Source: a virus | Length of the DNA: 33,191 bases | IMG/VR virus record: IMGVR_UViG_3300013119_000376 | Span: 1-33,191 of that record | Reading direction: 5' to 3' (one strand) | Part shown: piece after piece, positions 5,542 through 12,185 of the stretch | How the letters are laid out: each line of letters opens with the position of its first letter | Position numbering within the stretch: position 1 is the first letter of the stretch | Position numbers and translations under genes: made by a program | Notes under the pieces: generated by a model | What the model saw: the letters and a program-made list of their open reading frames with translations, nothing else | Told to the model about the DNA's origin: nothing | Database searches by the model: none

Positions 5542-6261
5542 ATGCCTAAGAAACTTCGATTGCTCGATTTATTCTCTGGCATAGGGGGCTTTTCATTGGC
5601 GGCAGAATGGACTGGTCAGATAGAAACTGTAGCCTTTTGTGAGAAAGAGGATTACCCACAACGGGTATTAAGAAAACACTGGCCAGATGTACCGATATTT
5701 GATGATATATATAATCTAGGAAGGGGTGACATAGATGGAGCAGTTGACATTATTACCGGCGGATTCCCTTGTCAGCCGTTCTCCAAGGCCGGGAAGCGCA
5801 GAGGCAAGGCGGATGACCGTTACCTCTGGCCGGAAATGTTTAGAATCATCAAAGAATTCAAGCCCAGTTGGGTTGTTAGCGAAAACGTTACTGGCATCAT
5901 CAAGGTGGCTCTCGATGATATACTCCTTGACCTGGAAGGTGAAGGCTACACCACGGTATCGTTTGTATTACCAGCTTGCTCCGTCAATGCACCGCACAGG
6001 AGAGATAGAGTATGGAACATCAGTAAGCTGGCCAACACCGACAGTGGCAGACACTTTCACGGGGAACCTAAAGAGCCGTCAACAGAAACCAGGGAGCAAA
6101 CACAGCGTGAACCTTTGCCAAGCAGTTGGTGGGACATTGAACCCGGAATGGGTAGAGTGGTTAATGGGTTACCCTCCAGGTTGGACCGAATTAGATGCTT
6201 AGGTAATAGTATAGTGCCACGGGCGGCGTATGAGATACTTAAAGGGATAGGAGATGTGTAG
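5542..6261 (+). CDS. dcm: DNA (cytosine-5) methyltransferase
   Basis: A 239-aa C5-cytosine MTase. All core motifs are visible: motif I 'LDLFSGIGGFSLA' (SAM binding, residues 8-20), motif IV 'GGFPCQPFS' with catalytic Cys77, motif VI 'ENV' (114-116), motif VIII 'APHRRDRVW' (150-158), and motif X 'GNSIVP' (221-226). The target-recognition region between VIII and X is short (about 45 residues). It probably methylates phage DNA against host restriction, since no restriction enzyme is adjacent. Bases 5735-6202 also encode a second protein in the +1 frame, which constrains this gene's codons. Confidence 0.92.
   Translation: MPKKLRLLDLFSGIGGFSLAAEWTGQIETVAFCEKEDYPQRVLRKHWPDVPIFDDIYNLGRGDIDGAVDIITGGFPCQPFSKAGKRRGKADDRYLWPEMFRIIKEFKPSWVVSENVTGIIKVALDDILLDLEGEGYTTVSFVLPACSVNAPHRRDRVWNISKLANTDSGRHFHGEPKEPSTETREQTQREPLPSSWWDIEPGMGRVVNGLPSRLDRIRCLGNSIVPRAAYEILKGIGDV
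5735..6202 (+). CDS. Overlapping +1-frame protein inside the methyltransferase gene
   Basis: A 155-aa frame lies wholly inside the methyltransferase gene, one base out of phase. It has its own ribosome site, AAGGGGTGA (5721-5729), six bases before ATG 5735; the same sequence precedes the sigma-like gene at 2711. The product resembles a family I recall next to or within phage cytosine methyltransferases: 'SLVSRSPRPGS', 'TSGRKCLES', 'SLTWKVKATPRYRLYYQLA', 'WPTPTVAD' and 'LNPEWVEWLMGYPPGWTEL'. The last motif shares bases with the MTase 'WWDIEPGMGRVVNG' motif. It begins 'MEQLTLL', like a beta-clamp-binding peptide. Function unknown. The frame, start site and motifs are seen; family membership is from memory. 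Confidence 0.65.
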   Translation: MEQLTLLPADSLVSRSPRPGSAEARRMTVTSGRKCLESSKNSSPVGLLAKTLLASSRWLSMIYSLTWKVKATPRYRLYYQLAPSMHRTGEIEYGTSVSWPTPTVADTFTGNLKSRQQKPGSKHSVNLCQAVGGTLNPEWVEWLMGYPPGWTELDA

Positions 6262-6305
6262 TGAGTGATATAAATTAAAATAGAGAGGTTAATAAGGAGA
6301 TAATC

Positions 6306-7028
6306 ATGTGTAAGTTCTTTAGTTTTATGAGTAACGGTAAAGGGAAGTATTTGTATTTCAATGACGAGCAACGTAAGGGGTTATTAGAGAGCAACCCTAA
6401 TCAATACAATCCAGACAGCCATACATCGATAGCCCATAATTACAAGGTCAACGAAGACATGTTCAACAAATACGAGTACGACTTCTTTGCAAGGGAGTTC
6501 ACAGTTGACCAGATAAATGCAAAGACTGATGACAGCAAACACGCAGAGGAGTGGGCACGTCGGTTGGATAGCAAAACGATAGTCAAGGAGCTTATCATTA
6601 AACCGATAATACATCCGTTTAAGGATAAGGAGAGAGGGAGAGTGACCCAGAAGGATATAGAACTACTTAAAGTTTGGGATAGTGTCCGGGGTAGTGTCCA
6701 TGATAGCGTTAGGGATAGCGTCAGGGATAGCGTTAGGGTTAGCGCCGGGGATAGTGTCTGGGTTAGCGTCTGGGATAGCGTTAGGGTTAGCGCCGGGCAT
6801 AGCGTCTGGGATAGCGTCTGGGATAGTGTCTGGGATAGCGTCTGGGCTTACATATCCAGCTTCTTTGAAGTAAGGAAATGGAAATACATAGACCATAAAC
6901 CAGGGGTTAACCCATTCCAACCTGGTATTGACCTATGGGAACGTGGGTTAGTGCCAATTTTCGATGGTGCTGCTTGGAGGTTACATGGGGGTAAGGAGGG
7001 TAAAGTATTATATAAAATGGAGGTATGA
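6306..7028 (+). CDS. Protein with tetrapeptide DSVW/DSVR repeat array
   Basis: A 240-aa protein with AAGGAGATAATC as ribosome site. The N-terminal ~120 residues (MCKFFSFMSNGKGKYLYF..., 'SHTSIAHNYK', 'YEYDFF') and the C-terminal ~60 ('KYIDHKPGVNPFQPGIDLW', 'GLVPIFDGAAWRLHGG') are conserved-looking domains seen together in phage and metagenomic proteins of unknown function. Between them lie fourteen tetrapeptides of the DSVR/DSVW/VSAG type, encoded by 12-bp repeats at 6678-6845. The array length is probably variable. Alternating hydrophobic and polar residues could build a beta-solenoid or amphipathic helix. Confidence 0.75.
   Translation: MCKFFSFMSNGKGKYLYFNDEQRKGLLESNPNQYNPDSHTSIAHNYKVNEDMFNKYEYDFFAREFTVDQINAKTDDSKHAEEWARRLDSKTIVKELIIKPIIHPFKDKERGRVTQKDIELLKVWDSVRGSVHDSVRDSVRDSVRVSAGDSVWVSVWDSVRVSAGHSVWDSVWDSVWDSVWAYISSFFEVRKWKYIDHKPGVNPFQPGIDLWERGLVPIFDGAAWRLHGGKEGKVLYKMEV
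6678..6845 (+). repeat. 14 tandem copies of a 12-bp repeat
   Basis: Fourteen imperfect units of consensus GATAGCGTCTGG (variants GATAGCGTTAGG, GTTAGCGCCGGG, GATAGTGTCTGG) lie head to tail and in frame. Units 5-8 and 9-12 form a higher-order 48-bp duplication (DSVR-VSAG-xSVW-xSVW). The period is a multiple of three, so gain or loss of units keeps the frame. Open frames on the other strand and in the +1 frame here arise from the repeat itself. Confidence 0.92.
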
Positions 7029-7052
7029 GCATAAAAAGGAAGGGAGGTAGAA

Positions 7053-7286
7053 TTGAAAATGGATAAAGATGAACCAACTGTAGAAGACTATGACCCTGAT
7101 TTTGACTCTAGATTTTTCAGTAACGACGAAATGATTTGCCCATGGTGCGGCTGGGAATACGAAAATAGTCATGAATATGACCAAAGCGGAAGTGGTGAGG
7201 AGGTAAGGTGTGATGAATGTGGGGATGTGTTTGAAATGTTTGCCGAGATAAGCATTACCTATAGCACTTACAGGGTTGAAGAGTAA
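7053..7286 (+). CDS. Zinc-ribbon protein
   Basis: A ~77-aa acidic protein with GGAGGT at 7043-7048. Translation begins at TTG 7053 or at ATG 7059; the former has the tighter spacing. Two CxxC pairs, 'CPWCGWEY' and 'CDECGDVFEM', separated by about 23 residues, form a classic zinc ribbon. The flanks are acidic. Such proteins may bind nucleic acid or RNA polymerase; the role here is unknown. Its stop is followed immediately by the next ATG. Confidence 0.7.
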   Translation: MKMDKDEPTVEDYDPDFDSRFFSNDEMICPWCGWEYENSHEYDQSGSGEEVRCDECGDVFEMFAEISITYSTYRVEE

Positions 7287-7574
7287 ATGAATTACATAAA
7301 CCCGGATTTTGCAACGATAAGCCCAAATAGGCTGGTTCCATACTATCTGATGTCATGTTACCTGTATTATGAACTAAACACAGCTGTTATAACGGATATC
7401 GAGTTTGATTATTTGTGTAGCATGATACTCAAGAACTGGGATGATATAAACCATAGACACAAGAAGTACTTAACTAAAGAGACGTTACAGTGTGGGTCTG
7501 GGTATCAATATTATTGGTTTGATATGCCGACCATAATCAAATCAGCAGCAGTACACTGGTATAAAGGGGGGTAA
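7287..7574 (+). CDS. 95-aa protein resembling the N-terminal motif of NAD-dependent DNA ligase
   Basis: The ATG abuts the previous stop (TAAATG). The segment 'YLYYELNTAVITDIEFDYLC' (residues 25-44) mirrors the 'YY.ld.p.iSD.EYD.L' motif of ligase LigA domain Ia, which binds NMN. The rest ('NWDDINHRHKKYLTKETLQC') is not ligase-like and no nucleotidyltransferase domain follows. I have seen similar small phage proteins annotated as hypothetical. It may be a shrunken ligase relative or an unrelated helical protein. Confidence 0.6.
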   Translation: MNYINPDFATISPNRLVPYYLMSCYLYYELNTAVITDIEFDYLCSMILKNWDDINHRHKKYLTKETLQCGSGYQYYWFDMPTIIKSAAVHWYKGG

Positions 7575-7576
7575 AT

Positions 7577-8083
7577 ATGGAAGAAAGCAAGAAAACAAAA
7601 ACCATGTTTATGTGTGAATACGTCCTGGGTGTAGCAACAAAAGCGGCTATAGGTTACACGATGAATCGTGGCATAAGATCATTTGATCTTGATGATTATA
7701 TCCAGGAGGGGTGTATGGGTATATATAAGATGATACAGCAAGGAAAGATAACACATGATTCCACAGAATCGTTTATTTTTTACTCTGCTTATAATTTTTG
7801 TAGATCATATTATCGTAGTTACATAAAGCGTCATATGGTATGTGAAGACGGTGTGGATGTCAATATATTATCTTCATGTGATAATGATAGCAGGGTGATA
7901 TTAGAAGATATCGCCTCTGTGATGAGTAAGAAACATGCAGCCTGGTTGCATGATATGATACGTGGTGATTACTCCCTTCGCGAGGTTGCGAGGTTAAATG
8001 GTAGGAGCGATGGTGCTGTAATGCTGGCCTTTAAGAGGGGTGCACTAAGAAAGGGGTATATTAGTAATAATAAGATGGCATGA
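7577..8083 (+). CDS. Sigma-70-family-like protein with C-terminal helix-turn-helix
   Basis: A 168-aa protein with AAAGGGGGGTAAAT as ribosome site. Residues 36-53 (SFDLDDYIQEGCMGIYKM) match sigma-70 region 2.2, and an aromatic helix follows ('FCRSYYRSYIKRHM'). Residues 130-158 (SLREVARLNGRSDGAVMLAF) form a region-4-like helix-turn-helix. It would direct RNA polymerase to phage promoters. It is the more complete of two sigma-like genes here (the other is at 2711). Confidence 0.7.
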   Translation: MEESKKTKTMFMCEYVLGVATKAAIGYTMNRGIRSFDLDDYIQEGCMGIYKMIQQGKITHDSTESFIFYSAYNFCRSYYRSYIKRHMVCEDGVDVNILSSCDNDSRVILEDIASVMSKKHAAWLHDMIRGDYSLREVARLNGRSDGAVMLAFKRGALRKGYISNNKMA

Positions 8084-8111
8084 TATCATTATTAAATGGG
8101 AGGGATAGATC

Positions 8112-8795
8112 ATGATCAATATTTCTGGGGACACGAAAGTTATCTTTGATGTTGATAGGACGTTAATAGATAACGATAAGCAAATACATAGGGCATATAA
8201 GGAAATACTATATTCCAGGAAGATAAACGTAAGACCCGGAGAAACATTCCCTGGTGCGACACTATTTGATAAGCTTGCATTGATGAAGTTAAATTATGGT
8301 ATAGATGACACTATTGAGGAGTTGGCAGCGGAACGCACTGGAAGATATTTATATATTATTGATAATTTCAGGATATATATGCTTCCTGGTGCTTCGCTTA
8401 TTATTCACCTACTAAAGGGTAAGGGGATTAGTATTTCATATTGTAGTAGTTCAGCGAAAATATTTACTGATGCCCTTTTTAAGGGGACTGGTATTGATAC
8501 TGATATTTTTGATGTAGGCATAAACTGGGCGCCTGGCTTAAAAAAGAAACCATCGCCAGACTTGTACGAGATAGCTATACAGCGATTAAATACAACACCA
8601 AGTAACTGCTTGGTATTTGAAGATGACTGGACTGGTGGCGAAGCCGCAAGTCGTGCTGGGTGTAATGTAGTTTTTGTGGGCAGTGGCAAACAGGTCGAGT
8701 ATGAAGCTAAGTATCATGGGTATGAGTTATATAATAATTTCATGGAGGTTATTAAAAATATTGAGATAGGAGGTGCGAGGTTATGGAAACAATAG
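8112..8795 (+). CDS. HAD-superfamily phosphatase
   Basis: A 227-aa haloacid dehalogenase-fold hydrolase. Motif I is 'VIFDVDRTLID' (Asp13 nucleophile, Asp15), motif II 'ISYCSSSAK' (Ser112 region), motif III Lys in 'KKKPSPD' (~146), and motif IV 'LVFEDDWTGGEAASRAG' (Asp171/172). A helical cap lies between motifs I and II, as in the beta-phosphoglucomutase/nucleotidase branch. It probably dephosphorylates a nucleotide or sugar phosphate; the substrate cannot be told. The gene lies between sigma-like and primase genes, consistent with nucleotide metabolism. Confidence 0.85.
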   Translation: MINISGDTKVIFDVDRTLIDNDKQIHRAYKEILYSRKINVRPGETFPGATLFDKLALMKLNYGIDDTIEELAAERTGRYLYIIDNFRIYMLPGASLIIHLLKGKGISISYCSSSAKIFTDALFKGTGIDTDIFDVGINWAPGLKKKPSPDLYEIAIQRLNTTPSNCLVFEDDWTGGEAASRAGCNVVFVGSGKQVEYEAKYHGYELYNNFMEVIKNIEIGGARLWKQ

Positions 8796-8869
8796 GCCCA
8801 GAATTGACTCGATATGTTTGTGTAATGGTGGGGCTGGTCATACTGATGATGATAAAGAGTGATAGATAA
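8783..8869 (+). CDS. 28-aa single-TM mini-protein
   Basis: The start lies inside the end of the phosphatase gene and has a strong ribosome site (AGGAGGTGCGAGG, 8768-8780). The product has one hydrophobic segment (YVCVMVGLVILMMI) and a short basic end (KSDR). Its stop overlaps the next start (TAATGG). Function unknown. Confidence 0.5.
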   Translation: METIGPELTRYVCVMVGLVILMMIKSDR

Positions 8870-9057
8870 TGGAAGATTACAGCTATGGTTTTATCGCTAG
8901 AATACACTGTACAAGGTATAAAGATAGAACATGCAAGGTTGGATATGGGTGCGGAGGTTGCGAATACAGGGGTGTGTTTGAGAAGATATTCATAGAACCA
9001 TATTTAAAGATATTGGAAACTGAGCGTAGAAGAAGCATTAAGCATAATTCAAGCTAA
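8869..9057 (+). CDS. Cys-rich 62-aa protein
   Basis: The start overlaps the previous stop. Cysteines at residues 14, 22, 28 and 31 ('CTRYKDRTCKVGYGCGGC') could hold one zinc ion. The C-terminal half is helical and basic ('LKILETERRRSIKHN'). It precedes the primase gene by 9 bases, so it belongs to the same transcript. No family is recognised. Confidence 0.6.
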   Translation: MEDYSYGFIARIHCTRYKDRTCKVGYGCGGCEYRGVFEKIFIEPYLKILETERRRSIKHNSS

Positions 9058-9066
9058 GGGGATGTA

Positions 9067-10815
9067 ATGACTACTGAGCAATATATAAATATTAAGTTCC
9101 CTCACGCTAAAAAGGAAGGGCGTCATGTTGTTACAGATTGTGTCTTTTGTGGTAAGGAAAAACATATGTATATCAATCTTGACACTGGAGCCTGGGACTG
9201 CAAGAAGGGTTGTGATGCTGGAAAGACTATTTATAAGATAAAGGAATACTTTGGAGATATAGAGCCAGTGTCAAGTATAGGTTCAGCTTTAGGTATTACC
9301 CGTAAAGTCGTACTACCTGACCAAAAGAAGCACATAGGATACAATAAAGCACTACTATCGTCTGAAAGGTGGCTAGGGTGGCTTCTAAAGCACAAATGCA
9401 TTAATAGGGATACCGTCAGTAAGTTACTAATAGGTTTGACGCCAGGCGGTGAATTATCCATACCTCATGTTAAAAAGGGAAAAGTGGTCAATATTAAATA
9501 TTTTAAATATGATTACAATACCGGGAAGAAAAGTGGGAAGCCAAGGCAAGAGAAAGACGCAGAGAAAATACTATATAATCAGGATTGTATTGATAGCTCT
9601 ACCAGTAAGGTAATAGTGACTGAAGGTGAATGGGACGCTATAACATTACTGCAAATAAGGTCAGATGCGAAGGTGGTAGGTAATACTGGTGGTGCTAGCA
9701 CGTGGAAGCCTGAATGGACGGCCCTATTGTATAATTGTATGGATATCTGGTTAGCATATGATAATGACGAGGCTGGTCAAAAATGTGTCCAAAAGCCATA
9801 CAATGCGCTTGGTAAAGATAGGTGTACGATACTGATACCGCCACTAAACGATATAAACGACTGTATCTGTGATGGTATGTCATGGGCTGATATTCTAGAA
9901 AAGGGTGAAGTATTAGAATCCAAGATGGATGAGCTTGGACATATATCAGCACACCTGGAGCGTGTTGTAAAAAACATCGGCAACAAAGAATACATAGAGG
10001 GACTACCTCTGCCACTAAAATGTTTAGAATCGGTTGTTAAGCTTAGATGTGGTGAGTTGAATGTAATAACTGGTGAGACTAATCATGGGAAGACGACATT
10101 TACCAATTACTTACTGTATAACTGGGCCAAATCAGACCATCCGGTCTGCTTCATGTCATTAGAGTTAACGATAGATGATATAGTAGAGCAGTTGATGTCG
10201 ATGGATTCTGGTAAGTCTTATTTTAACGGTATGAGTGGTCAGGATGCGGAATCAACAGGTGCAAGGTTGTCAAATATGCCGATATATTTTTATAACAAGT
10301 TTGGTAAGGTCAGTGCTGATAACCTGTATAAAGCAATAAAATTTGCCAGAAGAAAATATGGTGTAAGAAACTTTGTTGTGGATTCATTACAATATTTTTC
10401 TGATACAGCCGGCAGTAAATACGGCACAAGCGAAGAGAGAATAAGGGAAGCATTAATAAACTTCAATATAATAGCAAAAGATATGGATGTAAATATAATA
10501 TTGACTGTTCAGGGGAATGCCAGGAAAGAAGTAGGGAAAAAAGTAGAACTTGAGCATTTAAAGGGTGCTTCTGCTATCTCACAGATGGCGTGGAATATAA
10601 TCAGGGTATGGGCAAATATTAGGGAAGAGACCGATAAAGCACCATATGCAGAGATAACAAATCTAAAAACCAGAAAAAGGACCGGTCAAACATCTACAGG
10701 AGGAGTGAAACTATCATTTGACCGTGATTCATGTTTATATTCAGATACACACATAGATACAGGTGTAGATTCGCCTGAGACATCAATTAAACACCCTAGG
10801 AGGGATATTTATTGA
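9067..10815 (+). CDS. Primase-helicase (TOPRIM primase fused to DnaB-type helicase)
   Basis: A 582-aa replication enzyme of the T7 gp4/Twinkle plan. Residues 25-49 hold a zinc-binding module (CVFC ... CKKGC). TOPRIM follows with 'VIVTEGEWDAITLLQ' (metal Glu186, about 182-196) and the 'AYDNDEAGQK' Asp-x-Asp (232-234). The helicase domain begins near 312; Walker A is 'GETNHGKTT' (336-344) and Walker B about residue 435 ('FVVDSLQYF'). Late motifs 'LTVQGNARK' and 'LKGASAISQMAWNI' fit RecA-like hexameric helicases. It would prime and unwind phage DNA. No DNA polymerase gene is seen, so it probably works with the host replisome. Confidence 0.92.
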   Translation: MTTEQYINIKFPHAKKEGRHVVTDCVFCGKEKHMYINLDTGAWDCKKGCDAGKTIYKIKEYFGDIEPVSSIGSALGITRKVVLPDQKKHIGYNKALLSSERWLGWLLKHKCINRDTVSKLLIGLTPGGELSIPHVKKGKVVNIKYFKYDYNTGKKSGKPRQEKDAEKILYNQDCIDSSTSKVIVTEGEWDAITLLQIRSDAKVVGNTGGASTWKPEWTALLYNCMDIWLAYDNDEAGQKCVQKPYNALGKDRCTILIPPLNDINDCICDGMSWADILEKGEVLESKMDELGHISAHLERVVKNIGNKEYIEGLPLPLKCLESVVKLRCGELNVITGETNHGKTTFTNYLLYNWAKSDHPVCFMSLELTIDDIVEQLMSMDSGKSYFNGMSGQDAESTGARLSNMPIYFYNKFGKVSADNLYKAIKFARRKYGVRNFVVDSLQYFSDTAGSKYGTSEERIREALINFNIIAKDMDVNIILTVQGNARKEVGKKVELEHLKGASAISQMAWNIIRVWANIREETDKAPYAEITNLKTRKRTGQTSTGGVKLSFDRDSCLYSDTHIDTGVDSPETSIKHPRRDIY

Positions 10816-10876
10816 TTTCTAGTATTAAACTATACGTAGGAATAAAAGCACCTTAGAATTAAAATGGAGGGTTGTT

Positions 10877-11077
10877 ATGGTTAGAACTCATTACTTTAGT
10901 TGTGGGGTGTACCTGCATGGAAAAGATCCGTTAGAGGGTGAAAGGAATATGAAAGCGATAAAGGATCATTATGATTTTATCCTCAAATTAAATAGGGACC
11001 ATGGAATAAGCCAGGATGGTAAAAAATATACTGGCCCACAATATTGGATACAACATAAACAGCTGGAATTATTTTAA
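10877..11077 (+). CDS. 66-aa protein ending in a beta-clamp-type QLELF motif
   Basis: A short basic protein preceded by AAATGGAGGG. It opens 'MVRTHYFSCGVYLHGKDP' and ends with the residues HKQLELF. A C-terminal QLxLF is the canonical peptide for binding the bacterial sliding clamp DnaN. The gene lies right after the primase-helicase, so recruitment of, or competition for, the host clamp is plausible. The motif is directly seen; binding is inference. The protein has no recognised fold. Confidence 0.6.
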   Translation: MVRTHYFSCGVYLHGKDPLEGERNMKAIKDHYDFILKLNRDHGISQDGKKYTGPQYWIQHKQLELF

Positions 11078-11095
11078 TCTAAGGAGGTGATAATA

Positions 11096-11287
11096 ATGCT
11101 TGAGACTAGGATAGAAGAATGTGACCATTGGCTTTGTCCTAAGTGTGGTGCAACATACTATAGACTTAACAGTGGTGCAAAAGATAAATGTTTCACGAGT
11201 GGTATCAAATGTTCTTGGTGTAACTGTTCAACATTGATCAGTGGATATAAATACAAAGGAAAAATCGAGGATACACTTATTGAATAG
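11096..11287 (+). CDS. 63-aa zinc-ribbon protein
   Basis: AAGGAGGTGA (11081-11090) lies five bases before ATG 11096, which is preferred over an in-frame ATG at 11087 inside that site. The product has two CxxC-type pairs, 'CPKCGATYY' and 'CSWCNCSTL', about 20 residues apart. This is a zinc ribbon, possibly nucleic-acid binding. It ends just before a long AT-rich stretch. Confidence 0.65.
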   Translation: MLETRIEECDHWLCPKCGATYYRLNSGAKDKCFTSGIKCSWCNCSTLISGYKYKGKIEDTLIE

Positions 11288-11479
11288 TACTATTAAACTA
11301 ATTAGAGATATCTATTCATAATACTATAACGAGTAATAAATATATATAACCTAGTACTTATAATAAAAAAAAGAGAATTAAATTAATTAAAAGCATAGTT
11401 AATATTGTTATAGATATAATATTATTAATTAAATTAATTAATTAATTAATTAATACTATGTAATAGGGAGGTGAAAAAA
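11288..11479. other. AT-rich intergenic region, counterpart of the 526-753 region
   Basis: Nothing coding is evident in these 192 bases. They hold a run of TTAATTAATTAATTAATT (about 11434-11453) and A8 at 11364-11371. At 11348-11359 lies AACCTAGTACTT, the exact reverse complement of 631-642. Just after it GAATTAAATTAATTAA is the reverse complement of a block at about 598-613. The two elements thus share about 45 bp in opposite orientations. It may be an origin element, terminator or regulator. Confidence 0.55.
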
Positions 11480-11644
11480 ATGTGCTGTGAAGATTGTGTG
11501 TATTACGAAGAACCGTGGAATGGAAATCGCGCAACATGTGAGTTTCATGACCTGGTCATATATCAGCCAGATAGTATATGTCCAGACTGGACACATGTCA
11601 GTATAACTACTGATACCAGAATACGATCAGTAAAGGAGGTTTAA
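11480..11644 (+). CDS. Cys-rich 54-aa protein
   Basis: AGGGAGGTGAAAAA gives a strong ribosome site for ATG 11480. The protein carries five cysteines ('MCCEDCVYYEE', then 'ATCEFHD' and 'SICPDWTH'), similar to small phage proteins with a 'C..C.yy......g.C...h' plan that probably bind zinc. It ends by overlapping the ribosome site of the next gene (GGAGG, 11635-11639). Function unknown. Confidence 0.65.
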   Translation: MCCEDCVYYEEPWNGNRATCEFHDLVIYQPDSICPDWTHVSITTDTRIRSVKEV

Positions 11645-11797
11645 ATGTCAAATATATTGAGTGTGATTATTTATGTATTATCGGCACCATTGATATTAGT
11701 GTTCTTTATAATCAGTGCTATATTTTATCTTATTAGATCACTTTTTGAAAGGATAAATGTAGAAATAGATGCAGATGTAGAGGACTATGAAATATAA
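11645..11797 (+). CDS. 50-aa single-TM protein
   Basis: The ATG abuts the previous stop. Residues 5-31 are strongly hydrophobic (LSVIIYVLSAPLILVFFIIS); the remaining tail is acidic (ERINVEIDADVEDYE). It is a probable single-pass inner-membrane protein with an acidic soluble end. Function unknown. Confidence 0.6.
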   Translation: MSNILSVIIYVLSAPLILVFFIISAIFYLIRSLFERINVEIDADVEDYEI

Positions 11798-11811
11798 CTA
11801 AGGAGTATAAT

Positions 11812-12084
11812 ATGAGCGATAGAGAATGGGATTCAGAGATAGTTTTTAGTCAAAAAGCTAAGATGTGCAAAATATGGGGACATACAGATAAAAACGGGAA
11901 TATCTGGATGAATGGGAAAATAGGTACAAATTGTGCACTGATAATACAAAAAGCACTATGGAATGATGCAAAGGATAATGAATACGTGGCTTATATATGT
12001 CCTATTAATTACACCAAGAAAGGAGATAACAGCGAACCAAAGACAGAGAAAAAAAATGAAGCAGATCAAGAAGTACCGTTCTAA
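11812..12084 (+). CDS. Small protein with SSB-type acidic C-terminal tip
   Basis: A 90-aa protein with AAGGAGTATAAT as ribosome site. The body has a small beta-barrel feel ('KMCKIWGHTDKNGNIWMNGK', 'NEYVAYICPINY'), like short phage proteins that replace or bind ssDNA proteins. A charged linker follows (KKGDNSEPKTEKK), and the end is 'EADQEVPF'. An acidic tip ending in Pro-Phe is the hallmark of bacterial SSB C-termini that recruit replication proteins. It may be an ssDNA-binding protein or an SSB mimic; the fold is not certain. Confidence 0.5.
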   Translation: MSDREWDSEIVFSQKAKMCKIWGHTDKNGNIWMNGKIGTNCALIIQKALWNDAKDNEYVAYICPINYTKKGDNSEPKTEKKNEADQEVPF

Positions 12085-12103
12085 CCACTTAAAGGAGGTC
12101 GAT

Positions 12104-12184
12104 ATGATAGGGTATCTTGATTTTTTGTTTGCACATTGTAAGAGACTGGTTGCGTTGTTACACAGAGAAATAAGGAAGTATTAA
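12104..12184 (+). CDS. 26-aa mini-protein
   Basis: A very short frame with a perfect ribosome site (AAAGGAGGTCGAT before ATG 12104). The product (MIGYLDFLFAHCKRLVALLH...) is an amphipathic or membrane-leaning helix with a basic end (REIRKY). Its strong ribosome site is the main reason to list it. Function unknown. Confidence 0.4.
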   Translation: MIGYLDFLFAHCKRLVALLHREIRKY

Positions 12185-12185
12185 T

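Noticed and set aside
6663-6920. Open frames in the +1 frame and on the minus strand over the 12-bp repeat array
   Set aside because: A 12-bp repeat keeps all frames open once one unit has no stop; the products are pure repeats without flanking domains or ribosome sites.
11963-12184. 73-codon frame overlapping the SSB-tip gene
   Set aside because: Its first part runs in another frame of the 11812 gene without a ribosome site; only the last 27 codons, with a start at 12104 and a strong ribosome site, are plausible.
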